DNA of 35,174 bases from Fidelibacterota bacterium (GTDB lineage Bacteria > Fidelibacterota > UBA8477 > JABMPR01), in contig JABMOT010000194.1 of the NCBI GenBank assembly GCA_013202385.1, positions 1 to 35,174 of the forward strand, given 5' to 3'. Under the pieces are notes generated by a model. That model searched no databases. It was given only the letters and a program-made list of their open reading frames with translations, and had not been told where the DNA came from. Both the position numbers and the translations under genes were made by a program. Shown here piece after piece: positions 9,522 to 18,924 of this stretch (the first letter of the stretch is position 1; each line of letters starts with the position of its first letter).

Positions 9522-10340
9522 ATGCATTTTAAGATCAACATATATAGACAACTCGTTTTTCTCAGCATACTCACGCTCCTGGTTGCGTGTGCAGGAACTG
9601 GATCTGAAAGCGCTTCCAGAAAAAGTGACGTTAAGAATCAATATATCCAGATAGATGTTGAATTATTTGGCGAAGGAACCGAAATCAGGAATGCTGGGAA
9701 TCTGCTCATGGACAATCCTGAAGGGCTGGTGCAAATATCAAAAGCTGGTGAAGCCAATGACAGTGTTTTGGTGGTGGTTGTGCACGGATATGAATCACAG
9801 GGCTATGAATGGATTACAGGCCTGAAAAACCTGGTGGATCATTACGGGTCAGTTTTTTTCTTTCGTTTTGATTGGACACGCTGTCCTGACGAAATAGCTC
9901 TCGATCTGGTTTCAGAGATTCTGGCTGCCCAAAAGACGGGTGGCTTTGGAAAAATTATCCTCTTTGGGCATTCCTATGGCGGCATGGTAGTGACTCTGGC
10001 AGCATCCCAACTCGGAAAACAAAATGCAGAAATCCACGTTATTGCAGCCCCATTAAGCGGTTTCCCTAAATTGCTGGACAATTGTGAAAATATGAAGTAT
10101 GACGATAATGATAAATTGAATTATCCAGGCTGGAATCCATCTGTTCAGGTGATTCAATATAAAACCGTCCATGCGCAAGATGGGGCTTTTCGTGAACTGG
10201 CCAGGGATCCACAGGATATTGATCTACCCTTCTATCTGGTAGAGGAGCTTCCCCCGACCATGGATGGTCACCGCCTGGGACACAATTGGTCGGTGACCTG
10301 GGTTCTTGATAAGCATATTGGCAAGCCGCATCGATTCTAA
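9522..10340 (+). CDS. Alpha/beta-hydrolase-fold lipoprotein
   Basis: Lipobox 'LLVACAG'; 'VLVVVVHGYESQGYEW', nucleophile elbow 'ILFGHSYGGMVVTLAASQL'. Confidence 0.75.
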   Translation: MHFKINIYRQLVFLSILTLLVACAGTGSESASRKSDVKNQYIQIDVELFGEGTEIRNAGNLLMDNPEGLVQISKAGEANDSVLVVVVHGYESQGYEWITGLKNLVDHYGSVFFFRFDWTRCPDEIALDLVSEILAAQKTGGFGKIILFGHSYGGMVVTLAASQLGKQNAEIHVIAAPLSGFPKLLDNCENMKYDDNDKLNYPGWNPSVQVIQYKTVHAQDGAFRELARDPQDIDLPFYLVEELPPTMDGHRLGHNWSVTWVLDKHIGKPHRF

Positions 10341-10391
10341 GAACAGAGAGTAAATCATGCAATCAATGCTTGCGGAAAATTTGTAATAGCA

Positions 10392-10399
10392 TACTTTTG
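10392..10399 (+). promoter_or_regulatory. Candidate Bacteroidetes-type promoter -7 element (TACTTTTG) with TTG 19 nt upstream (10370-10372)
   Basis: TTG-N19-TACTTTTG matches the TTG..TAnnTTTG layout upstream of the CDS at 10458; the 10-mer ATACTTTTGT recurs exactly 40 bp later (10431-10440). Confidence 0.4.
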
Positions 10400-10457
10400 T
10401 GGCCTTGACTATAAAAATGCTAGCAGTGATATACTTTTGTCTTGAAGGAGGCTTGTT

Positions 10458-10991
10458 ATGAATAATAAATTCATAATCTCAATGCTAATCGGCATTGGTT
10501 TCGCACTACCTCTCATGTCTCAAACGCCGGAAATCTACTGGGGAATTAACTGGTCAATGACCGCTTCTCAGGTGGACTCGACTTTAGCGGGTGTGTTCAA
10601 GGAGAAAAAATTAGCGACTAAAACCAATTATGTGGATAATCGCCAACTCTCAGGGCTTTCTTATACTATTTCTGAAAAGGGGATTGCGAAAATTTATGTA
10701 TGGTACAATGTCAAAGGCGCAGAAAAGGTATCGATACACTCTATTGAAGTCCTTTATAGTTTTGACTATCCCTATGATGCCAAGCGATTTAAACAAGCCT
10801 ATTTTGAAAAATATGGCCACGTTTTCGAGGATAAATCTGAAGCCTATCTCGTTGAAAGTGGAGGTTCAGTATTGCTGAGAACGGTAAAGGAACCTAAGGC
10901 TGGTACTTTAGGACAAACTGTTTTTCAGGTAAGTATGCTGAGTACAATCCCATTTGAGATGACGGAAGAAAACATGGATTTCCTCTTTTAA
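10458..10991 (+). CDS. Exported protein of unknown function
   Basis: SD 'GGAGG' then ATG; N-terminal signal peptide 'MNNKFIISMLIGIGFALPLMSQ'; no recognised domain. Confidence 0.6.
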   Translation: MNNKFIISMLIGIGFALPLMSQTPEIYWGINWSMTASQVDSTLAGVFKEKKLATKTNYVDNRQLSGLSYTISEKGIAKIYVWYNVKGAEKVSIHSIEVLYSFDYPYDAKRFKQAYFEKYGHVFEDKSEAYLVESGGSVLLRTVKEPKAGTLGQTVFQVSMLSTIPFEMTEENMDFLF

Positions 10992-11102
10992 CATACGCGG
11001 GTTTTAACCTGCTGAGAAAGTAAATCCCAATTGCTACTTGGATCAATCGATCTAGGAATATCCTGCTAATAACGATTTATAACCATGTTTTCACAAATAA
11101 TC

Positions 11103-11125
11103 AAGGCATTCTCAAGGAGTGCCTT
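11103..11125 (+). terminator. Hairpin, possible terminator downstream of the CDS at 10458
   Basis: AAGGCATTC-(TCAAG)-GAGTGCCTT: 9-bp stem with one wobble pair and a 5-nt loop, followed by T-rich TCCATTTCT. Confidence 0.4.
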
Positions 11126-11236
11126 TCCATTTCTAGCAGACCGCTTTTAGCAAGAACACCTATTCAAGGGTAAAAATTTGACAACGGCATATTTTTTGCC
11201 CCTGAAGTATTTGGTTTGCATTCAAGCTGAAAGGAT

Positions 11237-11869
11237 ATGCTGAAGTTAATGATCGCTGAATATAGTTTTGGGATGTCAATCATCATTCTGATGGTATCCA
11301 TAATCACTGGAGCAATCTTGTTGTTGGCACCAGGCTCGATTAGACTACAACGACCTGAGACTGGCTGGACTGGCTGGATGTTTAACATCATGAATCTGTC
11401 ATTCTTTTTAATATTGATCCCTCTCAGCGGTTTGTTACTCATTCGAGGAATTTACATTCCCTATCTGGTTTGTGTTAATTTACCGCATTCTCCTCTGCGA
11501 ATTGCATTTGAAGTCGTTGGCCTATTTTTGTTTCTCTCGGGCAGCATACTCCTGCTCTGGAGTAGACTCTCGCTGCGTCGCAGTTTTCGATTGGCTGGAG
11601 TGAAACCGGGTCAAAACGATTATCTCACACTTCATGGTCCCTATAAAAAGATTCGGCACCCCATGTATTTATCCGCTTTGCTGGTCCTCTTGGGGTTGAC
11701 TTTGATACTGTCATCAGTGTTGTTGACAATCATGTTTATAGTGATGTTCTGGTTGGTGAGACGCTTGATCCCTGAAGAAGAGATTCAGTTAGATCAGGCT
11801 TATCCAATTGCTTATGCCGAGTATTGTAAACGGGTTCCCGGGGCCCTGTTTCCATTGAAACGGAAATAA
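11237..11869 (+). CDS. Isoprenylcysteine carboxyl methyltransferase (ICMT)/PEMT-like integral membrane methyltransferase
   Basis: 'LHGPYKKIRHPMYLSALLVLLGLTL...RRLIPEEEIQLDQAYPIAYAEYCKRVPGALFP', the typical C-terminal signature of the family. Confidence 0.8.
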   Translation: MLKLMIAEYSFGMSIIILMVSIITGAILLLAPGSIRLQRPETGWTGWMFNIMNLSFFLILIPLSGLLLIRGIYIPYLVCVNLPHSPLRIAFEVVGLFLFLSGSILLLWSRLSLRRSFRLAGVKPGQNDYLTLHGPYKKIRHPMYLSALLVLLGLTLILSSVLLTIMFIVMFWLVRRLIPEEEIQLDQAYPIAYAEYCKRVPGALFPLKRK

Positions 11870-12000
11870 CTTTTTCCCTGGGACTGGGGAGTCTTAAATT
11901 CAAGTCTATCACTTTAAGCTGGTTGCATTTATGCCAGCGATATGTTAGACTTTGGATTACTAAACTAAACTTTCAACAAGTGGTTAAACAGGGAGTCAGC

Positions 12001-12804
12001 ATGAAGATATATATCTCTGCAGATATTGAAGGTATTACCGGAATTGGTCACTGGAATGAGACTGACAAAAACTTCCCCAGTGAATATTCCTGGTTCCAAA
12101 AACAGATGACAGCCGAGGTGGGAGCTGCTGCCCGAGCTGCCATAGATGCTGGAGCAACAGAGATAATGATCAAAGATGCCCACGATTCGGGCAGAAATCT
12201 GATTCTGGATGAACTACCTGAACTCGTGAAGATCGTTCGAGGGTGGGCCGGTCACCCCCTGTCTATGGTCCAGGAGTTGGATGAAAGTTTTGACGCTATT
12301 ATGTTTGTGGGCTACCACTCCCGTGCAGGCCAGAACACCAATACGCTGGCTCACACAATGTCATCTTCGCGGATTGCCAGGATGACCCTGAATGGCTGTG
12401 ACATGTCAGAATTTTATCTCCACGCTCTTGCAGCTTCCTATTATGGAGTTCCAGCAAGATTTGTTTCTGGAGATGAAGGTCTTTGTACTGAGGTAAAGGA
12501 ACACAATTCAAGTATCGAAACCGTCGCCACCCTTAGAGGTGTCGGTAATTCTGTGATCACTCAGCATCCTGCTAAAACACTTGAAATGATTTCTGCAGGT
12601 GTCCAAAAAGCGCTTAAGGGAGATCTTTCCCGGGGGCTAATGACCATACCTGAGAAACTTGAATTCTCAATTGAATTCAAAAAACATCAGGATGCTTACC
12701 GAGCAGCATTTTATCCCGGGGCGACACTTCTCAATCCACTGACTGTGGGATTCAATACTGACGATTATTTTGAGGTGTTGCGCTTCAACCTGCTCGCATA
12801 CTAA
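12001..12804 (+). CDS. M55-family D-aminopeptidase (DppA-like)
   Basis: Start re-chosen at ATG 12001: 'MKIYISADIEGITGIGHW', 'IKDAHDSGRNLILDELP', 'VGYHSRAGQNTNTLAHT', 'VSGDEGLCTE'. Confidence 0.88.
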   Translation: MKIYISADIEGITGIGHWNETDKNFPSEYSWFQKQMTAEVGAAARAAIDAGATEIMIKDAHDSGRNLILDELPELVKIVRGWAGHPLSMVQELDESFDAIMFVGYHSRAGQNTNTLAHTMSSSRIARMTLNGCDMSEFYLHALAASYYGVPARFVSGDEGLCTEVKEHNSSIETVATLRGVGNSVITQHPAKTLEMISAGVQKALKGDLSRGLMTIPEKLEFSIEFKKHQDAYRAAFYPGATLLNPLTVGFNTDDYFEVLRFNLLAY

Positions 12805-12829
12805 GCTCTGGATTATTTCTATCCATCTG

Positions 12830-14710
12830 ATGCACATAAAATCAATTCTATACTTTCTGACCCTATTTTTTGGTCTGGGATTAATTGCACAGGATAGTCT
12901 GGCTGTCGTCCCTCAGAATCCAAGTAATTTGTTGGAGGATTACCTGAATGATCTTGGGGAAATGGGGCGGACACTCAGTGGCTGGAAAGGTGAATCTGAA
13001 GCTGAAGGCTCTTGGTTTTTTGGCTCATATGCAATGCTTCTATTGCAAAATAATGGCCGGAGTGCAGATCTACCATTTAAAGGGTTCGAGTCTTTGATTC
13101 CAGCTTTGTGGAGTGATTTTAAATATTTAACACCTCGATATCTGGTGGAATTGGCTGGTGGGGCACTTTCCAATGGAAATCTTATGGCCATTACCGAGAA
13201 GCACTCATTTTCAGAATTACGCAAAGAGGAGAGATTTATCCTCAACGTGGCAGGCTTGAGCTATTTGAGAATGCTTCAATCCACAGTTGGTGATTCTCTT
13301 TACAGCCAAATTATAAATGAGACCATGCTGTCCTCGCCAACCCCCACCCATATTACCCACGCTCTCATTGAAACTATCGGATCCCTATGTGGACCAGAGA
13401 TGGGGCATCAGTTTGAGTTAGCACTCAGCAGTTCGCGTTGGGCAGATGTTGAGTTGAGTAAGGTGACATCTACCAAGACCGGTGTGGAAATTAGCATTAA
13501 ACACAAAGGCGTATGGCATTTTCCGGTAGAAGTACTGGTCATTTCCGCCGCTGGAGATAGCAGTTTTTTCGTCTACGGAATTTCTGATCAGGATCCCCTC
13601 ATAGTACCCCAAAATGATATCGTAGAAATTATATTGGATCCTAAGCGAAAATTGTCGGAATATTACCGCTACAACAACAAGTGGCCTCGTTTGAGTAATA
13701 ACATCCATATTCAACCCTTTGTGGCACTTCCAGATTGGACCAGCTACCGCGTGACGATAAATCCCACTATTTGGTCTGATTGGGATGGTGAGAAACGATT
13801 CGGGTTAAAATTTGCATCGGGATTTGGTGTTGATCTCTGGCCAGCCTATCCCAGTGACTTTCGTCATCGTGTCAGTATTGAAGTGAATGCCCACGCTCCC
13901 TATGATACCGCTGTGAATTGGGGAGAGCGATTGTCCTACAGTCATCCCTTGAACTTGGAAAATAGATTATTCACACAGCTTAACATCCACACTTTTGATG
14001 ATTGGGAGGGAGTTGGTATTGGGCTGACCAAGTATGTTGGACAGCAGAGTTTCTTGATACAGGGACCCGCCCTGACCTATCAGCGTCTCAATATTTCAAT
14101 TGAACATGATAACTATGCAGATTCACTGATTTGGGTAAGAGATCAAAAAATTGATGTGGTCAAGGCAGCTTACTCTGGGTTATCCCTGACGCGGCTTGGG
14201 GATCGCTTGTATATCAACTTACGATCTGCATATGGCCAGGGACCGGAGGGTAATTTCTCTATATTCAAGGCTAACTCAGATCTTTCAGGTGTTTTTTGGG
14301 GTTGGCTGGTGGGAGGTCTTCAAATAGAAGCTGGATTTCAAAGTCAAGAAACACCAGAGCCCTATCAATTTTCCCATTCCTACATATGGCAGGACGCCCT
14401 GGCCGCAATTCCAATTTTCAGGGGCCAGAATAAACTCACTCATAAAACCAATAATTATATGGGCGTGAGCATGTCCGGGGGATATTGGTTTTCTGGATTT
14501 CAGCTAAAGGTGTTTTCAAGCACCATGATTGTAGATATGGACGATATAGGTTGGAAGTCCGTCAAACCGCGGCATGCAGCTGGGTTTGGATTTGAGCATA
14601 ATTCATTTTTCACGGCTGGACTCTATTTTCCACTTTGGCAATCCCATCCACTCGAAGGAGAAAAGCCCTGGGCCTGGCGTTATCAATGGCGTTTGACCTG
14701 GAACTTGTAA
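12830..14710 (+). CDS. Exported protein: degenerate M1-peptidase-like C-terminal region followed by outer-membrane beta-barrel-like domain
   Basis: Signal peptide from internal ATG 12830; 'LNVAGLSYLRMLQSTVGDSLYSQII...' and '...VEISIKHKGVWHFPVEVLVISAAGD...DPKRKLSEYYRYNNKW' resemble the C-terminal part of M1 aminopeptidase-like proteins, then an aromatic-rich barrel-like tail. No HExxH seen. Confidence 0.5.
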   Translation: MHIKSILYFLTLFFGLGLIAQDSLAVVPQNPSNLLEDYLNDLGEMGRTLSGWKGESEAEGSWFFGSYAMLLLQNNGRSADLPFKGFESLIPALWSDFKYLTPRYLVELAGGALSNGNLMAITEKHSFSELRKEERFILNVAGLSYLRMLQSTVGDSLYSQIINETMLSSPTPTHITHALIETIGSLCGPEMGHQFELALSSSRWADVELSKVTSTKTGVEISIKHKGVWHFPVEVLVISAAGDSSFFVYGISDQDPLIVPQNDIVEIILDPKRKLSEYYRYNNKWPRLSNNIHIQPFVALPDWTSYRVTINPTIWSDWDGEKRFGLKFASGFGVDLWPAYPSDFRHRVSIEVNAHAPYDTAVNWGERLSYSHPLNLENRLFTQLNIHTFDDWEGVGIGLTKYVGQQSFLIQGPALTYQRLNISIEHDNYADSLIWVRDQKIDVVKAAYSGLSLTRLGDRLYINLRSAYGQGPEGNFSIFKANSDLSGVFWGWLVGGLQIEAGFQSQETPEPYQFSHSYIWQDALAAIPIFRGQNKLTHKTNNYMGVSMSGGYWFSGFQLKVFSSTMIVDMDDIGWKSVKPRHAAGFGFEHNSFFTAGLYFPLWQSHPLEGEKPWAWRYQWRLTWNL

Positions 14711-15001
14711 GACTGCTCTGATGGTCAAAATGAAGCAGGAAACCATGATGCTGAGCCTGCCTGCCAAACCGTAGTCCTATTGCGCAGACGGGTCGAAACA
14801 TTTTGCTCTCAAAAGAGATATCTTCATAAAAGAATTACCTCTGGCAGAGGTTCCCCCTCGGTGAGCGCATGGATGACCAGACAATTTTATTCCATAAATA
14901 GCGCCAATCGGAGTCTTTGATAATGCGGTGTATATATTTCATAACGATTAATCTTTCATATCGGCTATTTTAACGACATCTACAATACACAGGAGGTTGG
15001 C

Positions 15002-15850
15002 ATGGAATGGGTTTTATCGGTTCGAGCTGAATGGTTGACGCCAATTATGAAGACTTTCACTTTTCTTGGGGATGAGGAATTTTTCTTGCTATTTCTGCCC
15101 TTGGCTTATTGGTTATGGCGGAAAAATGTTATGGGTCGCGTGGGGATGGTATTACTTTTTACCTTTGTCCTCAATGCAATCATCAAAGGCATTTTTCACA
15201 TCCCAAGGCCAGAGTTGATTGAACATCTGGTCAAAGCCGATGACTGGTCATTCCCCAGTGGTCATTCACAAGGGGCCATGGTTCTCTGGGGCTGGCTAGC
15301 CTACGAATTGAAGGACCGGCGCGCTTATTTACTGGCCGGATTGCTCATTGCTGGCGTCGGTTTTTCCCGGGTATATCTTGGTGTTCATTATCCCAGTGAT
15401 GTTTTGGGTGGATATGCCATTGGTCTGGCAACCCTCTTTTGCTACGCCTGGATGCTCAAACATGAGCCCGTGGGCTGGCAGCACCTTGGACCGACTCGGC
15501 AGAGCTTGATTATTTTCATTATACTGATGGGATTATTCATGTTGGTCCCTGAATTATCAGAAGTGGCCATCAAGGGGGGTGCCGCTTTTATCGGTTTTCT
15601 CACAGGCTACCTGCATGAAAAGAAATATCTGTGCTCAACGCTTAAGCCCGGTATGAATCTGGTATTATCTAAACTGGTGCTTGGCGTTACCGGAATCGTT
15701 CTTATCTGGCTGGGGCTTAAACAAGTTTTTGTATCGGTCGGCTATGCTACAGATATGGCCATCTTTATTCGCTATACACTTCTGGGAGCCTGGATCAGTT
15801 ATGGAGCACCCTATTTATTCTGTCATTTTGGCTGGAATGAGGGGAAGTGA
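15002..15850 (+). CDS. PAP2-superfamily membrane phosphatase
   Basis: All three PAP2 motifs present: 'KGIFHIPRP' (KX6RP), 'FPSGHS' (PSGH), 'SRVYLGVHYPSD' (SRX5HX3D). SD AGGAGG upstream. Confidence 0.92.
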   Translation: MEWVLSVRAEWLTPIMKTFTFLGDEEFFLLFLPLAYWLWRKNVMGRVGMVLLFTFVLNAIIKGIFHIPRPELIEHLVKADDWSFPSGHSQGAMVLWGWLAYELKDRRAYLLAGLLIAGVGFSRVYLGVHYPSDVLGGYAIGLATLFCYAWMLKHEPVGWQHLGPTRQSLIIFIILMGLFMLVPELSEVAIKGGAAFIGFLTGYLHEKKYLCSTLKPGMNLVLSKLVLGVTGIVLIWLGLKQVFVSVGYATDMAIFIRYTLLGAWISYGAPYLFCHFGWNEGK

Positions 15851-15886
15851 GTTTGTTTTTGGGTTGAATGGTAACAATTGGACTTA

Positions 15887-15922
15887 TCGTCTTTGCGAAG
15901 CTGAAAGCTGAAGCAATCCCTC
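15887..15922. repeat. REP-like extragenic element (TCGTCTTTGCGAAGCTGAAAGCTGAAGCAATCCCTC)
   Basis: Resembles from memory the dispersed 'TCGTCATTGCGA...GAAGCAATCTC' repeats seen in many bacterial genomes; directly precedes an octamer tandem repeat. Confidence 0.4.
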
Positions 15923-15928
15923 TTTTAC

Positions 15929-15968
15929 TTAATGAGTTAATGAGTTAATGAGTCGATGAGTCACGGAG
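15929..15968. repeat. Octamer tandem repeat (TTAATGAG x3, then TCGATGAG, TCACGGAG)
   Basis: Three perfect 8-bp units followed by two decayed units, read directly. Confidence 0.85.
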
Positions 15969-16143
15969 TTTTTGGGGAGTAAGTCAACCCTCATTTCCCT
16001 TTGCTCCTATAACAATCATCCTGCAAAATTATTTATATTTGCACTGAAAACGGATCAGCCCCCGATCATCACCAGTCGGAAGACAGGAATTCAGGACCGG
16101 TTTCGGGTAACTGTGAAGATTTGAACACGACGTTTTAACTGTC

Positions 16144-16172
16144 TTGGAAGGGTACCCATATTGGGTTATAAT
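16144..16172 (+). promoter_or_regulatory. Sigma-70-like promoter TTGGAA-N17-TATAAT
   Basis: Perfect -10 hexamer and near-consensus -35 at optimal 17-bp spacing, about 78 bp upstream of ATG 16251. Confidence 0.65.
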
Positions 16173-16250
16173 CCTTGTCCAATGAGAATGCTCAACACAC
16201 TATTTCTGAATAATCCAAACTCTAAATTGAGATAAAAAAGGACTTTAATT

Positions 16251-18827
16251 ATGAAAGCTTTAAATGGGGTTGTCATCCTCTGTCTAATGACGACGCTGGC
16301 ATTTGGTCAATTGTTTATCAATGAGATCGATTATGATCAACCAGGAACTGACGCTGGTGAATTTATTGAATTGGCAGGACCTGCTGGCACTTATAACAAT
16401 GTTACCCTGGATCATTTTAATGGGAGTGGTGGGGCGCTGATTTGGACCTTACCTCTGCCTTCATTTACTTTAGCAGATGAATCAAATGGATATGGCTTCT
16501 ATGTAGTTGGTGCAACCGGGGTCCCCAATGTTGATCACGCAATCCCAGGTTCTATTCAAAATGGGGGTGACTTCCCGGATGGTGTCGTTCTTAAAATTAA
16601 TGGAAACATTGTAGATGCCGTGGCCTATGAAGGTGAAATGAACGATGCTGATGGTAATCCCATGGAAAGCATTCTTGGAGATTTCGCAGGTATCGATTCT
16701 TCAGCCAGCAGAATTGGAGCCGATGGATCACTATGGGAGTATGGCCCTTTTTCACCAGGTACGATCAACACCAACCAAACCCTTGACCCCAATGCGAATT
16801 CTAATCCCATTGCCAGCGCAGGACCAGATCAAATCGTTGAGAGTGGTGCTGCGGTGACCCTGGATGGAAGCGGCAGTTCAGACCTGGATGGCACTATAGA
16901 GACTTACCTTTGGGAACAGGTGTCTGGCACGACGGTTACGATCAATAATGCCAACGCTGCAGTAGCCAATTTTGTTGTCCCTAATGTAACAGAAACCAGT
17001 AGCTGGGTGTTCTCACTCACCGTCACAGATAATGAAGCTGGAACTGGAACCGATGAAGTGGGCATTAGTGTTTTGTTCAGCATGAACATTGCCCAGGCCA
17101 GAGCTCAGGCAATTGGGACTCTCGTGACGGTTATCGGGCTGGTTAATAGTACGAATTTATCCAGCTCAGGGACCGACTACACCTTTGAGGATGAAACGGC
17201 AGGTATCGATCTTTATATAGCATCTGTGCCTGTGTCCTTAAACCTTGGTGATGAGATCATGGTCACCGGTGTTACCACAAACTATTTGGATAAACTTGAA
17301 CTCGTACCCGCAAGTGCATCCGATGTATCCATCATAAGTACAGGGAATACCTTACCTGATCCGCAGGTCATAACAGTTGCTGAATTGTTGGCCAACGGTG
17401 AGAACTATGAAAGCGAATTAATTCGCATTGATGGTGTGTCCTTCGCCGCAGGAAATGATTCCTGGCCTACAGCCGCAGGAAATGCCAATGTAAACATTAC
17501 TGACAACGGATCAGATCTTACCGTCATGCGCATCGATGATGAGACCGAAATTGATGGAACGGCAGAACCCGTATGGCCTGTGGATCTAATCGGAATTGGC
17601 TCCCACAATGCAGGTGTTTATCAGATTACACCTCGCTTGCTTAGCGACTTTTTGTCTAATGTTGTTCGACCCACTTTTGCAAACGCCACACACGCTCCTG
17701 CATTCGTTACATCCAGCAACGAGATTACTGTGACCATCGATATTATTCCAGGCGATGAGACTCAAAGTATTGCTTCAGCTATCATTATGTACGGTGTTGA
17801 TGGCACCTTGCTCAATGAGAGTGGGATGTGGCTGGATCAGGGGAATACCTGGATGGGAACCATTCCAGCTCAGGAACCCAACACTTTTCTTGCTTATGAA
17901 ATTATCGCAACCAGCAATGATGATAGCGAATTCGATTCGTATACTTATGAAATCGCCATTGCCTCAACGGAACTGACAACTATTGCCTCAATTCAAGCCA
18001 ATCCTGTCGTTGGTCAGGTTGTGACCATTGATGGCATCGTCACAATCGGCGGTGATCTCCTACAACCCCCCTATACAAAAGCATACATTCAGGATGCTTC
18101 AGGCCGTGGGATCAACCTGTTCAATTACGATGCGTTACCGATCAATCGGGGTGACCAGATAAAGGTTGTTGGTGTAGTTGATGTTTTCTCTTCGACTGTG
18201 GAGATTACAGATTTTTCATATGAGCTCATGTCGACTGGCAATGACCTTCCTGCGCCTATAATCTTGACCCCCGGTCAAGCAAATGCTGCCTCGTGGGAAG
18301 GAACGTTCCTAAATATTTCGGGCAAGGTTACTGAAACCTGGTTTGCTGGATTTGGTACCAATGTGAGGGTTGGAGATGCATCTGACACCACCATGATTCG
18401 CATCTGGGAAACTACGGGTGTAGACACTTCTCGCCTGCGGGTTGGGACTGATTGGTCATTCCTGGGGGTTGCCAGCCAATATAATGGGGTATTTCAACTG
18501 CTGGTAGCCTACGATGAAGATATTGTAAGCACTTCAGCCATTGATTTTGTTGATTCAAAACCGGCAAGTTTTGGATTGAATCCTGCTTATCCCAATCCAT
18601 TTAATCCCAGCACCACATTGAGCTGGAATTTATTGGAAGCCGGAGCGCTGTCTCTTCGTGTTTTTGATATTCGCGGTCGCGAAGTGGCCCATCTGGCTGA
18701 AGGTTTTAGCGAAGCGGGTCAATTTTCGATGAATTGGAATGCCTCTGAGCTGAATTCAGGAGTCTATTTTATCCAGCTGAATACATCGAGTAACTCAGCC
18801 ATTCAGAAAGTAATGCTGATTAAATAA
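16251..18827 (+). CDS. Secreted multidomain protein: lamin-tail-like, PKD/K319L-like, OB-fold-like modules, C-terminal T9SS sorting domain
   Basis: Signal peptide; 'FINEIDYDQPGTDAGEFIELAGPAG' (LTD); 'ASAGPDQIVESGAAVTLDGSGSSDLDGTIETYLWEQVSG' (PKD-like); 'TIASIQANPVVGQVVTIDGIVTI...AYIQDASGRGINLF...GDQIKVVGVV' (OB-fold-like); 'AYPNPFNPSTTLSWNL...LRVFDIRGREV...SGVYFIQLNTSSNSAIQKVMLIK' (T9SS). Confidence 0.8.
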   Translation: MKALNGVVILCLMTTLAFGQLFINEIDYDQPGTDAGEFIELAGPAGTYNNVTLDHFNGSGGALIWTLPLPSFTLADESNGYGFYVVGATGVPNVDHAIPGSIQNGGDFPDGVVLKINGNIVDAVAYEGEMNDADGNPMESILGDFAGIDSSASRIGADGSLWEYGPFSPGTINTNQTLDPNANSNPIASAGPDQIVESGAAVTLDGSGSSDLDGTIETYLWEQVSGTTVTINNANAAVANFVVPNVTETSSWVFSLTVTDNEAGTGTDEVGISVLFSMNIAQARAQAIGTLVTVIGLVNSTNLSSSGTDYTFEDETAGIDLYIASVPVSLNLGDEIMVTGVTTNYLDKLELVPASASDVSIISTGNTLPDPQVITVAELLANGENYESELIRIDGVSFAAGNDSWPTAAGNANVNITDNGSDLTVMRIDDETEIDGTAEPVWPVDLIGIGSHNAGVYQITPRLLSDFLSNVVRPTFANATHAPAFVTSSNEITVTIDIIPGDETQSIASAIIMYGVDGTLLNESGMWLDQGNTWMGTIPAQEPNTFLAYEIIATSNDDSEFDSYTYEIAIASTELTTIASIQANPVVGQVVTIDGIVTIGGDLLQPPYTKAYIQDASGRGINLFNYDALPINRGDQIKVVGVVDVFSSTVEITDFSYELMSTGNDLPAPIILTPGQANAASWEGTFLNISGKVTETWFAGFGTNVRVGDASDTTMIRIWETTGVDTSRLRVGTDWSFLGVASQYNGVFQLLVAYDEDIVSTSAIDFVDSKPASFGLNPAYPNPFNPSTTLSWNLLEAGALSLRVFDIRGREVAHLAEGFSEAGQFSMNWNASELNSGVYFIQLNTSSNSAIQKVMLIK

Positions 18828-18838
18828 TTAAAATACTG

Positions 18839-18874
18839 GCTGCGAGAGGCGCCTTAGAGGGCGCTTCTCGCAGC
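18839..18874 (+). terminator. Strong intergenic hairpin, possible terminator or RNA-processing/stability element
   Basis: GCTGCGAGAGGCGCC-(TTAGAG)-GGCGCTTCTCGCAGC: 15-bp stem with one G-U pair. No T-run follows. Confidence 0.6.
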
Positions 18875-18924
18875 GAATAAAACACCAATTGTTGAACCCT
18901 ATTAGCTGAAACAGAAGTGAGAGA

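Noticed and set aside
11177-11200. Perfect TTGACA upstream of the ICMT-like gene as a sigma-70 promoter
   Set aside because: No acceptable -10 hexamer at 16-18 bp spacing.
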